Shown here piece by piece: positions 31,975 through 43,429 of a stretch of DNA of 64,000 bases. The position numbers and the translations under genes are program-made. Source of the stretch: Chaetoderma sp. LZ-2023a (Eukaryota > Mollusca > Caudofoveata > Chaetodermatida > Chaetodermatidae); the NCBI GenBank assembly GCA_034401795.1, contig CM067366.1, positions 74,840,129 through 74,904,128 of the forward strand, in the 5' to 3' direction. The notes beneath the pieces were generated by a model. It did no database searches, had not been told where the DNA came from, and saw nothing but the letters and a program-made list of their open reading frames with translations. Numbering within the stretch: position 1 is the first letter of the stretch; each line of letters starts with the position of its first letter.

Positions 31975-33010
31975 TTATTTTTTCAAAATCGACAAGGCGA
32001 GAGAATTAGAGGTGTCACGGAGATAATGGTCTGTAAAACTTGACTCACAGTGCCACTGAGCCACCGACATAATCTCATCCACAGGGACCCCATTAAATAG
32101 GGCCGTGGATGTCACTACGCCGCGGACACTGTGAGCCTTGGCCACGTCAACCTGCTTCCCGGTGGCGGATTTATGGCAAAACTGAATGCATTCCACAATC
32201 CACCTGGAAATGGTGTCCTTAGAAGCCCTGCCATGGGGTTCAATATATGACAAGCATAACGCTGACTGGTCGGTGCGCCACTCCGCCGTACGTTGTTTGT
32301 ACCGGCGCAGCGCCCGGACGGGACACCATGCTTTAGAATTAGGATCATATCTAGTTAAAGCAGGCAAAATAATAGGTTGACCTGGATATTTCAACGACTG
32401 ATTTTTAGCCAAGAAATTAATCCTAGGTAGCAGCTTAAGGCCTTCCCCTGAAACCACAAAACGGTCATCCTCGGCTGATAAGGCATGAATCTCACTCCTA
32501 CGCCTAGCCGAGGCCGCAGCAATTAAAAACACAGTCTTCAGTGTTAATAGTTTCATAGAAATGGAACTAAGTGGTTCAAAAGGCTTATCACCTAGTACTT
32601 GAAGCACTAGCGATAAACTCCAAGACGGAATCACAGGTGGATTCCTTGGTCTTAGATTGCCCATGCCTTTAATTAATACATTTAATGTATTTACTTCATC
32701 ACTTCCCCTCTTAGCCAAGCAAGGAATAACAGACATTAATGCTGATTTATAACCAGCAATAGAGTTAGGCTTGAGGCTATAGGCATCATAGAGGTGACAG
32801 AGGAAATCAGCTACTACTTGAATAGATGAATCCATTGGATCAATACATCTTTTTTAGCACCATTCTGCAAATCTGTTGATTTTATAATTATATGCTCTGG
32901 AGGTTGACCCCCTCCTGGCTTTGGCCATAAACATGGCTGCTTGCTCAGAAAAGCCCTCCTTAATTCTAGATTCCTTGACAACATCCACGCAGTCAATCTG
33001 AACATTGACG
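31975..33010 (-). pseudogene. DIRS tyrosine recombinase (A2), one nonsense codon
   Basis: The catalytic half is intact: ARRRSEIHALSAEDDRFVVS, HSVRGVVTSTALF, AQWHCESSFTDHYLRD. A TAA at 32854-32856 interrupts the N-terminal core-binding part just after FAEWC, where A1 keeps serine (TCA to TAA). The frame downstream of it, 32853-31975, is fully open. The frame is -1 relative to RNase H, with which it overlaps (32814-33010), and no clear ATG begins it, so it may rely on frameshifting or splicing. Confidence 0.9.
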
Positions 33011-35195
33011 GATTGTTGTGAAGGGCCTTGCCCTGGAAGATAATATCGTCCATCAGAGGCAGAGGAACCGGATTGCAGACCAGAAGGTCCAGCAGATCCG
33101 TATACCATGATCGGCTTGGCCAATCCGGGGCGATCAGAAGCACTTGGCATTCCTCTTGTCTGATTTTCTGAAGAATTTTTGGAATCAGGATTGCTGGAGG
33201 GAATGCGTATGCATACATTCTCCCCCAGCTGATAGCTAACGCATCTGTTGCGAAAGCGCTTGGATCCGGAATCGGAGAGACGTACGTCGTCATCTTCGCA
33301 TTCTTCTTCGTTGCGAACAAATCGATGTTGGGTTTCCCCCAATGGTCGAACAGACGATCCGCCACACATTGATTTAGTTGCCATTCCGTGGGTAAAACAC
33401 TCATCCTTCGGCTCAATTAGTCTGCTAGCAGGTTTAACCTTCCCGGAATATGAACTGCTTTCAAGGTAATCTGGTGATCCAGACACCAACAAAGCAGTTT
33501 CCATGTCATCATACAGAGACTGGGCGACTTCGTTCCGCCCTGGCGGTTTATGTAAGTCACAACTGTTGAGTTGTCTGAACGAATAAGAACAATCTTGCCC
33601 TGAACTTTCTGTAAGAAATGTTCCAGGCCCAGGACTACTGCTCTTAGCTCCAGTAGATTTATATGTTCCTTTGACTGTTCCAGATTCCAAAGCCCTGATA
33701 TCGTGGACTCTTCCAGGCAAGCACCCCAGCCCTCCATCGATGCATCTGTATACACAGTCACCTGAGGGTGGGGAGGGGTTAGCAAAACCCCCGGCAAGAG
33801 ATTCTCTGTATTCAACCACCATTGCAGGTGGTGAATGAGAGGCGCCAACACTGACACATTCGAGTCCAGCGAACCTGTACTCTGGGTCCATTGTGTCATG
33901 AGAAATAACTGGATCGGCCGCCTGCGTAAGGCGGCCTGAGGAATGACTGGTTCCAATGAAACCATCAACCCCAGCATTCTCAAGTAAACCCATGCCAGGA
34001 CATGACGACTGTCGCACACTGACTGAATTAATGAGATGAGTTTCTGAACTCTCTCCTGAGTAGGATAAACATATCCTGTCTCTAGATCGAAGAACATCCC
34101 CAGGTAAACAAACTTCTGGGATGGAGTCAGCTCAGATTTTGGGAAATTGATCATCCAGCCTAAGTCTGTGAGAGTTTTCAAAACAATCTCCAGATTGGCC
34201 GACAAACTTTCCCGGGTGTGCGCTTTCAACAGCCAGTCGTCTATGTACGTGTGGACTGCTATGCTTCTCCTGCGGAGGTATGCTGTGATCGCAAGAACCA
34301 CACGGGTGAAAACCCGAGGAGCCGTGGAAATTCCGAAGGGCAACACCCTGAATTCCCACTGTCTGCCCTGGAATGCAAATCTCAGGAAGCGACAGAAACT
34401 CCCGTGGATGGGGATGTGGAAATAAGCGTCCTTCAAATCTATCGACGCCGTCCACATCCCCCTCTCCAACCCCACCAACACCGAGCGCACCGTTTCCATC
34501 TTGAAACTGGGCGTCTCGATGAACTTGTTCAATGGCTTGAGGTTGAGAATCGGTCTCCACCCTCCGGTGCGTTTTGTTACTAAGAACAGGGTTGAATAGA
34601 AGCCCGGACACCTTTGTGCCGGCTGAATAGCTCCTTTTTGTACGAGGGAATTTATCTCCTCCTCGATACACAACCTTTGCTCTGGATCTCTCGGAATGGG
34701 AGTCCAGACTGGCACTAGAGACAGTCGCGACGGCGGGCCTGTCATCCACTCTGGATGATACCCGATGGAAAGCCATCGCAAGACTAAACGGTCCTGAGTT
34801 AACCGTTCCCACTCTTGCATGTGGTCGGCTAGCCGGCCTCCCACCGGTCCACCTAGGGACCGCGGTGGACACAAGGCATGCAAGAGCGGCACTGTCTCCG
34901 TCGTCATACACACCGGAGTGGTTCTTACCGCGGTAAGCGTCCTGTCAGGACCGATAACCACGCCCAGATCCTCGCGCGCCCCGCCCCGCCCCGCGCGCAC
35001 CTTGGTGCGCGGGCGGCTGCCTGGCTGACGGCGCCTGAGGAGCCTGCGCCCCCCTCGCTGCTGGCCGAATCGCACGCGGCCGAGGCCGACGCTGCGACGG
35101 TGGCTGGCCTCTGACATGGCCAGCACCACCTCGCGCCTGCAGGGGACGATACGCAGGGGTCGCGGCGCGAACGTTAGCACGACGCAGCACCTCAA
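32814..35195 (-). pseudogene. DIRS RT-RNase H polyprotein (A2), one nonsense codon
   Basis: One continuous frame from RT through the RNase H domain, broken only by a TAA at 33417-33419 in LADSLSRR (TCA to TAA), followed by an open post-RH part to 32814. RT motifs: GGWRPILNLKPLN, DLKDAYFHIPI, TYIDDWLLKA. RH motifs: YTDASMEGWGACL, NLLELRAVV, LIRSDNSTVVTYINRQGG. Post-RH: LFATKKNAKMTTYVSPIPDP, YAFPPAILIP. The frame starts upstream without ATG and overlaps gag by about 250 nt in a different frame. It serves as reference for the lesions in A1. Confidence 0.92.
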
Positions 35196-37010
35196 ACTGC
35201 TCGTGCAGCGCCCTCTGGTTATTCACCAGGGTGACCGTCTCCTGGAGGTGGCGACATCCCTCACCTCCAAAAAGACCAGGACCCGTCATAGGCGTACGGA
35301 GTAGCCTATTGTACAGGTCCTGAGATGGGCACAGATTGTCCAGGGCAAACGTGCGTCTTGCCCGGACACTCCTGGTCACCGCCCGAGTCATACAGTCCAG
35401 CGCCAGGTTAATACCATCCTGGATGGCTCGCTGGACCGTGACCGGGCTTGGCTGGCGCGATGCGGATGCCGTTACTACCCCCTGTAACAGCTGGGAGACG
35501 TGGGACAGAGCGGCAATCGAAGCCCTCCCACTCTCCTCCGCATCACGCAATGCGGTATTCGCTGAACGCAACGCGTTCGAACACAAGACCCCCGTGTCAG
35601 AACGGGAGCCTGGCCGCGCATCCTCACCCAAAGCTGCGCGGTCATCCACGCTGGGCTTGGGTACCACACCGTACCGCTGGTAATCCAGGGGCACGATGCG
35701 ACAACGCCTGGCCACCTCGCGAGGGGCCTTCGCGAGACGTCCACTCGAGTTAATGGACGACTCCGCCGCCTTGAACATGTCAACGACATGCTCCGCCAGC
35801 GGCAGAGAAGGCATAGCGTTAGCAGTCGGTTTCCCAGCTAACCACGGCCTGTGGTCACGCTGGCTAGGCGACTGCTCCACGGGCAGATCAGGCCTAACGC
35901 TCACCAACCACTGGCAAGCGTCAGACCAATCCTCCTCCGTGGCTAACTGCGAGCGCTCTACAAGACGGGGTCCTTCGTCTTCCTCCTGAGCGCAAGCAGC
36001 AGAGCATGACGGCGGGTACGCTGATACACCTGGCAAGCCAGGGAAAACATGCGGGCCTGATAGCACCGGCATGACAATATCACTGGTTTGACCAGGAGCA
36101 GGCACCGTGGCAGAGCGCGGGGTATATACTGCCCCACCACGGGCCCCGGCCAGCACCAGCAACACCCTCGGCAAGCCGAGGTATGCGGTACCGCTGGCCA
36201 TCAGCAGCGCCCTGGGCCACCACCTGAGCCGCGGACTTTACTCCAGGGTGAGTAAAACCGTGGAAGAAGCCGCCTGTATTCCCCGCGAGGGGTGCACAAA
36301 CGTCTTCATCCATGTCCACGTCGTCAGACGGCGACCCTAGCAGGTAATCCTCATCACCCTGGTCAGAAAGATTAGACCCCGGGTCAGCAAAGAGAGCTAA
36401 CCCGGGCTGACCAGGAACGGTGCCATAGGAGGTACTGGCCACCGCGGCGTGCGGATACCCCTGGACTGATAAGCAGCCCGCGGGTTCCAGCGACAACCGT
36501 CCACGGTCCCCTCTCGGCGCGGCAATAAGCCTGCTGCCAGGGTCGTGGAACGCCCCCCTCTAATGGGGCCACCTCTGAATCGTCGAACAACGGAAGCGGT
36601 CTAAGGAAAACCGATCCAGAGGCGGGGATTACCTGCTCCGAAGCCGATGATGAGGACAGTAAAGGATTTGGTCCAGGAAGCATGCCACGAAGCAACCCTG
36701 GAACCAAATCCTTTATTGTCCTCTTCATCTCTCCCAACATCTCGGTCCGGAAGGCCTCCATATCCACCGCGGACGAGACCTTCCCCTTACCCTTCCTACT
36801 TACAACCTCTCGTTTCCGCTTCTTCTTCTTCACCTCCTCTACCACCTTGTCCGTCGCCTGTAAGCAGCACAAGAATTCGGACATTAACTCGCCCCCCCAG
36901 TGCTTACATATGTCACAATTAACCAAGGGACCACAAGGGCTACATTGATAGCACAGATGAGGCCAGAACTTTTCATGTAGAAAACGTCCACAGGACGCAC
37001 GACCCGGTCC
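34945..37010 (-). pseudogene. DIRS gag-like protein (A2), exon 2, two frameshifts
   Basis: Begins after TTTCAG at 37011-37016 with GPGRASCGRFL; Cys/His cluster continues HLCYQCSPCG..CDIC. Then a Lys-rich stretch (KKKKRKREVVSRKGKGK), an acidic middle, EEDWSDACQWLVSV, TPMTGPGLFGGEG and an Arg/Gly-rich tail. Frame changes occur near 36490-36560 and near 36130-36190. The last frame 36201-34945 is open for 418 codons. No ATG lies at the start, which supports the spliced 5' exon. Confidence 0.85.
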
Positions 37011-37775
37011 CTGAAACAGGGCAAAGGACAAGGAGTATGAGCAAACTAGTTAAGCTTAGACACTCAAACCAACTCAAAGAGAAGGAAAACGATCATAAAG
37101 ATCAATATACATCAGAAACCAGCATAGCGACTTGAATTGCTGATAAATACATAGCCAGGCTGATTATGACGTCATTAATCCCGTGACAGGAAAAACTCGA
37201 TCCCAACAAAACATCCAAGTGCAAGGACGAATTGTATGCTGAATGGATACGTCGACTACACAACCATCAGATACATATAGATAACTCTTTTCTGGCAAAA
37301 ATGTTAATTATCTCCCTTTGCTTGTTTACTATAATTAACATCACCACATTATCATAACTAGATACCTGACACTTTGTATAGACAAACCATCCAACGTGAC
37401 GAACCGGAGAACTCCACCATCTGCACGCCTCTTAACTCTCTCCACCTCATGGGGAAGGAATTGGATCAAGAGGGCAAAGTGAGAAGACCTTTATACTAGG
37501 CCTCCAACTCACTGGACATAATTTTTCATTTGGTTAGATAACCTAACAGTATTAGTAGGAAATGGAACCATGGTGGAGAGAAAACTAACTCTCTGCTGCT
37601 GTGATGTCACCACCTAGCGTCATACAGACCTGTGGACATAAACAGAAAGAGAAATTAGCCTTAGGTAGCACCGAGTTGACATAAACCAACTAACCAAGGC
37701 GCTTATCACGGTAAACGCGAGTCCCGGAAACACAATACACCGAGAAGAAAACTCGCTAATTTTACTAGAAGTCAC

Positions 37776-37826
37776 CTGATTTAAAGGTCCTAAGTCCTCC
37801 TGTGGCGAAGTGATCCTTCCTGCCAT
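37776..37826 (-). other. A2 5' coding exon of gag (17 codons)
   Basis: ATG at 37826-37824, 17 codons encoding MAGRITSPQEDLGPLNQ, ending CAG/GTGACT. Intron 37775-37011 (765 nt) ends TTTCAG/GG. Joining keeps phase 0 and reads straight into GPGRASCG of gag. The B1 exon has the same length and phase and a similar C-terminal pattern (SP..xxGPxxQ). Inferred from sequence only; no transcript evidence. Confidence 0.7.
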
Positions 37827-37914
37827 CCAAAAAAGTGACTATCACTCCAAAATAACACCACTTAAACAGTTTAAGAATAAGAAAAAGCTTTTGCACAAAA
37901 AGACATGTGTGTTC

Positions 37915-38111
37915 TCTCTGCCAATAATCTAGCAAAGAGGAAGTGCTAGTCTGCGCATGCGCGGTGGTGGGGCTGGCATCCGCCAGACTACGCTCTGACT
38001 CCCTGCCCAGTAGGGGCACCTAACTGTTTTAAATCTGAGTGTTTATTGAGTGAAAGCCAATATTTAGCAATATCAAAAGTATTAGGGAGGTAAGTATACT
38101 CTTGAAGTGAA
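37915..38111 (+). repeat. A2 5' (right) inverted terminal repeat
   Basis: Reverse complement of about 31088-31270, including CGCGGTGGTGGGGCTGGCAT and CTGCCCAGTAGGGGCACCTA. It ends TATACTCTTGAAGTGAAA at the B1 junction. Confidence 0.9.
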
Positions 38112-38637
38112 AAAAGAAATCTGATTTCATTTATTTCACTTCAAGCGTATACTTACTTACCTCCCTAACACTATGATATTACCAGAATTCGTCAGTGGCT
38201 TCGGCGGGAGGGAGGTCAAGTTAAAAGACCAGCTCATCCCTAAAAACAGCTAAAACATCTGAAATTGTGCAACACCAACCAGGAAAGATTTGAAGATCGG
38301 ATAACACCAGCGATGGCTGAGAGGAATGACCGAATGTCAAATGCACTCCCCTCCCTTTGGGAAAGGAGAATCTATGACTTCAATGTCCCATACGTTCTCT
38401 AAGTACTGGTGCGAAGTACTATAGGACATGAGACAAAAAGGCTTCATTTTCGTATACTATCAAGAAATGAACCACATACCAAAACACGTACCATCACCAT
38501 ATTAGAAAAAACGCGTAATATGAAAATAATATAATGAAACAACAAGATACAAGACTGACCTTAGAATCTAAGCCGTGTCCATCAACTTTCTCTTGGTGAA
38601 GAACAATGTCACATGGATATGTGGTTGTTACCATAAT
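38112..38637 (-). other. B1 second half of ICR and 3' UTR
   Basis: Starts AAAGAAATCTGATTTCATTT and TATTTCACTTCAAGCGTATA (the rest of the ICR, complementary to the right tip of B1). Then AGAATTCGTCAGTGGCTTCG, a C-rich CTCCCCTCCCTTTGGGAAAGG block and sequence parallel to B2 at 47484-47880. No coding. Confidence 0.78.
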
Positions 38638-40325
38638 TAACAAGAGGTATCAGAAGATACCAATATCTCGCATTTTAAGGTTACCGCAGGATCCGGCTGC
38701 TGCAGGACCCGGTCTGCCAAGGACTAAAGATTCTGCGAAAAAATAATGTCCACGCCATGTACATATATAGAATTAGATTGCCCATTTGATCCTTGGCGAC
38801 TGCCCTCAGATTGACTCAAGGACAAAATAATTTCAATGTATCATGCACATCCGTGGCCATATGTGTAATCAAAAGTTTCACGTTTCTATGTTCCCACTTT
38901 TGACCCCCCCCCCCACTTAGCCCCCTCCCAACCCCCCCGCCTTACCCACAGTTTGACCCAAGATCAAAATAATCCCTTGTACTGTAGTCTACTCATCATT
39001 GGCTTCAAAATGATATGTGACATGACCACATTTGGAAAAATTTTTACCCCACATTTCCCACCCCAGGGCCATACCCCTGGGGTCATACCAAAATTCCACA
39101 AGAGCTTAGCAAATAGCTTACCTGTACTGTACATTAATTGTAATTCACAGGATATGATGGACCAATGGATACGGTCTCATTTTGAAATTTGACAATCAAC
39201 ATGCCAATTCAAAACAGCCATGGTACTACCCATCGGGCAAGCATAGCTTGGAGACTGAACCATAAAACCTTTTTGCCCAGGAGTAACCTGAAGTCATTTA
39301 ATGACTACTGACACCCTGGTACTAACCAAAGGCAAATGGTCCAAACATTGGCAAAGTTCATAGTTTGAAAGAAGAAGGAACATTTTCAAAAACAATCAGC
39401 ATAATACATATTTGGATGTGAAATGGTCTAGGAAGTTATATTACAATCGATTGGTGCCCACTTTTGACCCTGCCCCCCCCCCCCCCCACGTCTGACCCAA
39501 GATCAAAATAATTCCTTGTACTGTAGTCTACTCATCATTGGCTTGAAAATGATGTGACATACCACCTTTGGATAAATTTAATTTTGTACACAGTCCCCAC
39601 CCCCAGGGGCATACCCCTGAGGTCATACCAAAATTCCAAGTGTCATGCACATCCCTGCCCATATGTGCAATCTTCTCCAAAGTTTCAAGTTTCTATATGA
39701 AATGGTCTAGGACGAGTTGCATTACAATTGATAATCACTGGCTAATTTTGAACTTTTGACTGCTGGGCCCAGCCCTAGGAAGTCAGAACAAAATTCCAAG
39801 TGTCATGCACATCCTTGCCCATATGTATAATCATCTCCACGGTTTCAAGTTTCAAAAGCAAGTCTTTGCTGATTAAATTGTCATTTGAAAAAACCTTAAC
39901 CACAGCATAATACATATAACCGGGATGCAAATCAGGTCTAAAATTATCAAAGTCCAAACAGCAAAAAAAAATATGGAAAAAATTTGAAAATCAATTTCCT
40001 TTTGATGTGAGCTAGTCATAAGCATGGTATAGAACACATCTGTGAAATCTTACTGAAATCTGATAACCCCTTGTGGGTGCAAATGTTGTTTTATAAAAAC
40101 TTAACGCAGCTAAGAATCATAACTAAGATACATGTATATAATCTGCATACAAATCAGCCATAAAACAATCAGAGTTGAAACAATGAAAATTTCCAGAAAG
40201 AATGTCAGTCGATTTCCTTTGGACGTGGACTGGTCCTAAGCATGGTATAGAACAAATCTGTGAAGCTTTATTCAAATCGCATAACCCCTTGTGAGTGTAA
40301 ATGTCATTTTAAAAGGAATTTATGC
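38638..40325 (+). mobile_element. Non-autonomous repeat inserted in (or replacing) the core of B1
   Basis: Begins AACAAGAGGTATCAGAAGAT and ACCAATATCTCGC, a hairpin start parallel to the pearl-like elements but with a different stem. The body repeats GACCCAAGATCAAAATAATC, TACTGTAGTCTACTCATCAT, CATACCCCTGGGGTCATACC and CCAAGTGTCATGCACATCC two to four times. Poly-C tracts at 38905-38915 and 39475-39489. The right end is set by the resumption of B1 gag near 40330. No protein. Confidence 0.55.
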
Positions 40326-40329
40326 AGCA

Positions 40330-41250
40330 AAAACCTGCCGGGAACCAGGAGCCGGCATCATGGTATCGTGTGGGGTTTAATGCACAAATGCCATAGCCCG
40401 GACCAACCACCATCATACCATCAGCAAGCCAAGGTATGCGGTACAGGTGGCCTTCTGCTCCAACACGGGCCATCCTTAGAGCCGTGAAGGATAGCCCTGC
40501 GGGAGTGGTCCCATGGAAAAAATTGCCCTTACTCCCCGCGAGGGGTGTACATTCGTCCATTTCTATGACCACGCCATCATCTGGTGAACCAAGCAGAAAA
40601 TCCTCCTCATCCTGGCCAGGAAAATTAGACTCAGGGTTAGCAAAGAGCGCTAACCTGGACTGGCCAGGGAAGGTACCGTAACAGGGAATGGTAGCGTAGG
40701 AGTGTGGATCACGGTCCATCACTCCTGCCCCAAGATCTACCGATGCGGCAAGCCTCCAGCCGGAATCATTTAGGGCCACTCCTTGATCCATCGGCAAGGG
40801 CTTCCGAGATCTACTGGAGCCACCAGTGATTCACGAACCTTTCTGGACAATGGAACACGACGGAAACCAGAGTCAGCAGTGGGGATTTTCTTCTCGGGGG
40901 AAGATGAAGAAGACAACAAAACACCTGGCCCAGGCAGCATGCCATGAAGCAACTCTGGAACCGGGTCTTTGATTGTCATTTTCATCTCCCTCATCATTTC
41001 TAATCTGAGTCTCCATTTCTGTGAAAACAGAGGCCTCTCTCTTACCCTTACCACTTATACTTATCTTAGCACGCTTCTCCTCTTTCGATAACTTATCCTT
41101 AGCCTGTAAGAGCAAGAACTCAGAGAATAAGTCGCCCCACTGTTTACAGACGTCACATTTTAATAATGGACCACAAGGTGAACATTTTACACATATGTGG
41201 GGCACAAACCTCAGCTTGATAGAGCGGCCACAGACAACACAAGCAGGTTT
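40330..41250 (-). pseudogene. DIRS gag-like protein (B1), N-terminal half, frameshifted
   Basis: Starts after TTTCAG at 41251-41256 with KPACVVCGRS, then HICVKCSPCG and CDVCKQW, the conserved Cys/His cluster. EMMREMKMTIKDPVPELLHG, then SRLALFANPESNFPGQDEED and NFFHGTTPAG follow. Frame changes occur near 41000-41040 and 40780-40800. It is truncated near 40330 by the repeat insert. The C-terminal MTGPGLFGG block is absent. Confidence 0.8.
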
Positions 41251-41936
41251 CTGAAAGGCCATAAGACGAAGACAATGAATTTTAAAGTTAAAAATAGAGA
41301 GATCAGCCTGGACCAAATAGAGTTATTAATAACAACAGGGCTCATTACGACGTCAAAATTTCCATAAAAATGGAAACAAATGGACTAGAAACATCAGCCA
41401 GGTGTAAGGACGAATTGTATTCAAAACACAAGAGCATGATCAACAGTCAATGAATATAGCAATAGCCCATACTAATGATACAGATAAACAGCAGGACAAA
41501 ATATTGCCAGAAAAAATCATAAATATTCTCAAATATACTAGAGTGCCATATAAGCATAACTAGAGTACCTGCGTCTTTAGCAAAGGCATACTACCATATC
41601 ACGCGCTCTTGAGAACTTCACCGTAAGACCATGCTTCTCCACCATAATATTAATGGGACCACGGGGCAGAATGGCAAGCCCACTCTTATGGGAGCCTATA
41701 TCATTCTGGACATAGACTTTAAGTCCTAACATTTTTTTAAGGGAAAATGGTGGAGACAAATCATCTTATATGTGACCAAACTTCATGACAGGAACCTGTG
41801 GACACAAAAACCAAGAGAGATTAGTATTTCATGGCACCAAAATAATACTGAACCTGTTTTCTAGGCGCCTATCACGTCTAAATAGGTGACAACACGTAAT
41901 TAAGATGGAATTAAACAAATATGTAATAGAGATCAC

Positions 41937-41987
41937 CTGGTAACTTGGTCCTGGCGAAGCCGTAGGCGATTTACAGGAGTCAGACAT
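41937..41987 (-). other. B1 5' coding exon of gag (17 codons)
   Basis: ATG at 41987-41985; encodes MSDSCKSPTASPGPSYQ; donor CAG/GTGATC. Intron 41936-41251 is 686 nt. Phase 0 joins it to KPACVVCG. Length and phase equal those of A2 although the residues differ in most places, which argues for a functional exon in the ancestor. Confidence 0.7.
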
Positions 41988-42079
41988 CTCGCAAAACCCT
42001 CTATTACAATCCAAAATACGAATATTGACCAAAAATAAGCTAGAACAAATAAATTGCAAGCATGTGTTTCAGGCCAATG

Positions 42080-42265
42080 GACAAGAATGAGGACGTGTCA
42101 GTCTGCGCATGCGCGACGCTGGGCCTGGCATCCGGTTGACTGACAGCTGATTCCCTGCCCAGTAGGGGCACCTTTTCTTTTTAAATCTGGGGTTATTGAG
42201 TGAAGGTCGATATTTAGGAAATATTATAGAGTGTTAGGGAGGTAATTATACTCTTGAAGTGAAAT
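42080..42265 (+). repeat. B1 5' (right) inverted terminal repeat
   Basis: Contains TCTGCGCATGCGCGACGCTG, CTGCCCAGTAGGGGCACC and ATATTTAGGAAATATTATAG and ends GAAGTGAAAT. Closely similar to the B2 end at 51425-51616. Confidence 0.85.
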
Positions 42266-42369
42266 GGAAATTTTCCTGACCAAATTCGATGGTTAAAGGG
42301 CGAGATCGTAAATTCACTACATATAGATATACAGACACATACCATCCGACATTTGCATTTTGTGTAGGT

Positions 42370-42800
42370 TCTACATCATCTGATTGTGACGTCAGCTCTA
42401 CATTTGAAACAAGTGATGTATTTTGATCATGATGTCAGATATTCAACTGACAGATCAGATCCCTCAGTGTACCTTTCCCGTTTATCCACTCATCATATGA
42501 CGTCATAAAAAACAATTTGGCGTGTAGGATGATGTTATAATCAATTACTGCATGAATGACGCGATTTAGTCCATTTTTAGCGCTTAATAGCATGACACGT
42601 TGTACGAATTGTATGTCTTTACTATTTAATAAACAATAAACATTCTGTCAAATATTTTGATACCAATTTAACTCGGTGCTGTTGTTGCCATAGGCAGCAA
42701 CAGCACCCAATCAAATTAGTTTCAAAATATTCAACAGCTTAATTACCTGTATAGTTTTCTGGAAATTAATAGTTGATCGATCCCAACACGAGCGAGGTGT
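42370..42800. repeat. Palindromic repeat family P2, copy 4 (best preserved)
   Basis: Core palindrome about 42640-42745: AATATTTTGATACCAATTTA, GGTGCTGTTGTTGCC, then the complement GGCAGCAACAGCACC and TAGTTTCAAAATATTCAAC. Outer modules GTACGAATTGTATGTCTT and ATCATATGACGTCATAA precede it; AGTTTTCTGGAAATT follows. Confidence 0.75.
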
Positions 42801-43074
42801 GGGTGTAGCTTAGCTAGAGATTGGCGGGGCATAGCTAAAATTGGAAACGTTCGTTGTTACAAATGCACTGACTGAACCGTCAGATGGCCAGATAATGGAG
42901 GAGCATGTCATAAATTGATTTAGCACTAAGACTAAGAAAATATGACAATTATAGAAATATGTGAGTCTGTTTGTATAATATCACACCAAATCACCCTAGC
43001 TAAGGTGAACAAATAAGTTAACCTGACCACCTGTCTTGAAGAATACAATTTTTTTGCCTTAACCCTTTCACTGA

Positions 43075-43215
43075 TGAATTCCCCATATCTTATTTTCATG
43101 GCAACCATACAGGAAAACCTTTGACCATTTTGAAATTAATTTGCATGGATGCCTTTGCTGCATCATGCAGCAACCCGGCTTCCAGAGAAATTAATTTCAA
43201 AATATTCAACAGAAC
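43075..43215. repeat. Palindromic repeat family P2, copy 5
   Basis: TTTGACCATTTTGAAATTAA opposite TTAATTTCAAAATATTCAAC, around a centre TTTGCTGCATCATGCAGCAA. Flanked by CTTTCACTGATGAATT and its complement-like AATTTGTCAGTGAAAGG, so the inverted repeat extends to about 43060-43258. Confidence 0.7.
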
Positions 43216-43429
43216 AAGTTTATATTGTAAAGAATCTAATTTGTCAGTGAAAGGGTTAAACATCGTAGAGTACAGCTCAGAAAGTACTTAAATTGTTTTC
43301 AACACAAAATCTGAAACATGCTAGTTAATACAATTTGAACGCGTGTAAATGTTTTGTTGAACGTTTTGAACATAACTGGATTGGAAGACATTGCTGCCTT
43401 AGGAAGACACAATATATTCCAATCCAATG

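Larger units (their letters stand above)
31051..38111 (-). mobile_element. DIRS-type retrotransposon A2, nested in the ICR of B1
   Basis: About 7.06 kb, same family as A1, with both terminal repeats, ICR, 5' exon, gag, RT-RH and YR. It is the least damaged A copy, though gag has two frameshifts and RH and YR one nonsense codon each. Left junction CTCATGAAAT/AAACG and right junction GAAGTGAAA/AAAGAAATC share TGAAA with the B1 target, and no target is duplicated. Confidence 0.93.
30488..42265 (-). mobile_element. DIRS-type retrotransposon B1, interrupted by A2 and a pearl-like element
   Basis: Outer ends 30488 (tip AAATCACGGATTTCTTTTTT) and 42265 (tip CTCTTGAAGTGAAAT) belong to one element, because matching halves of a palindromic repeat flank them. 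A2 (31051-38111) lies in its ICR, and a pearl-like insert at 38638-40325 occupies the place of YR, RH, RT and the gag C-terminus, which are gone. What remains is both terminal repeats, the 3' UTR, the gag N-terminal half and the 5' exon. It lies in the TRPM intron in the sense direction. Confidence 0.85.
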
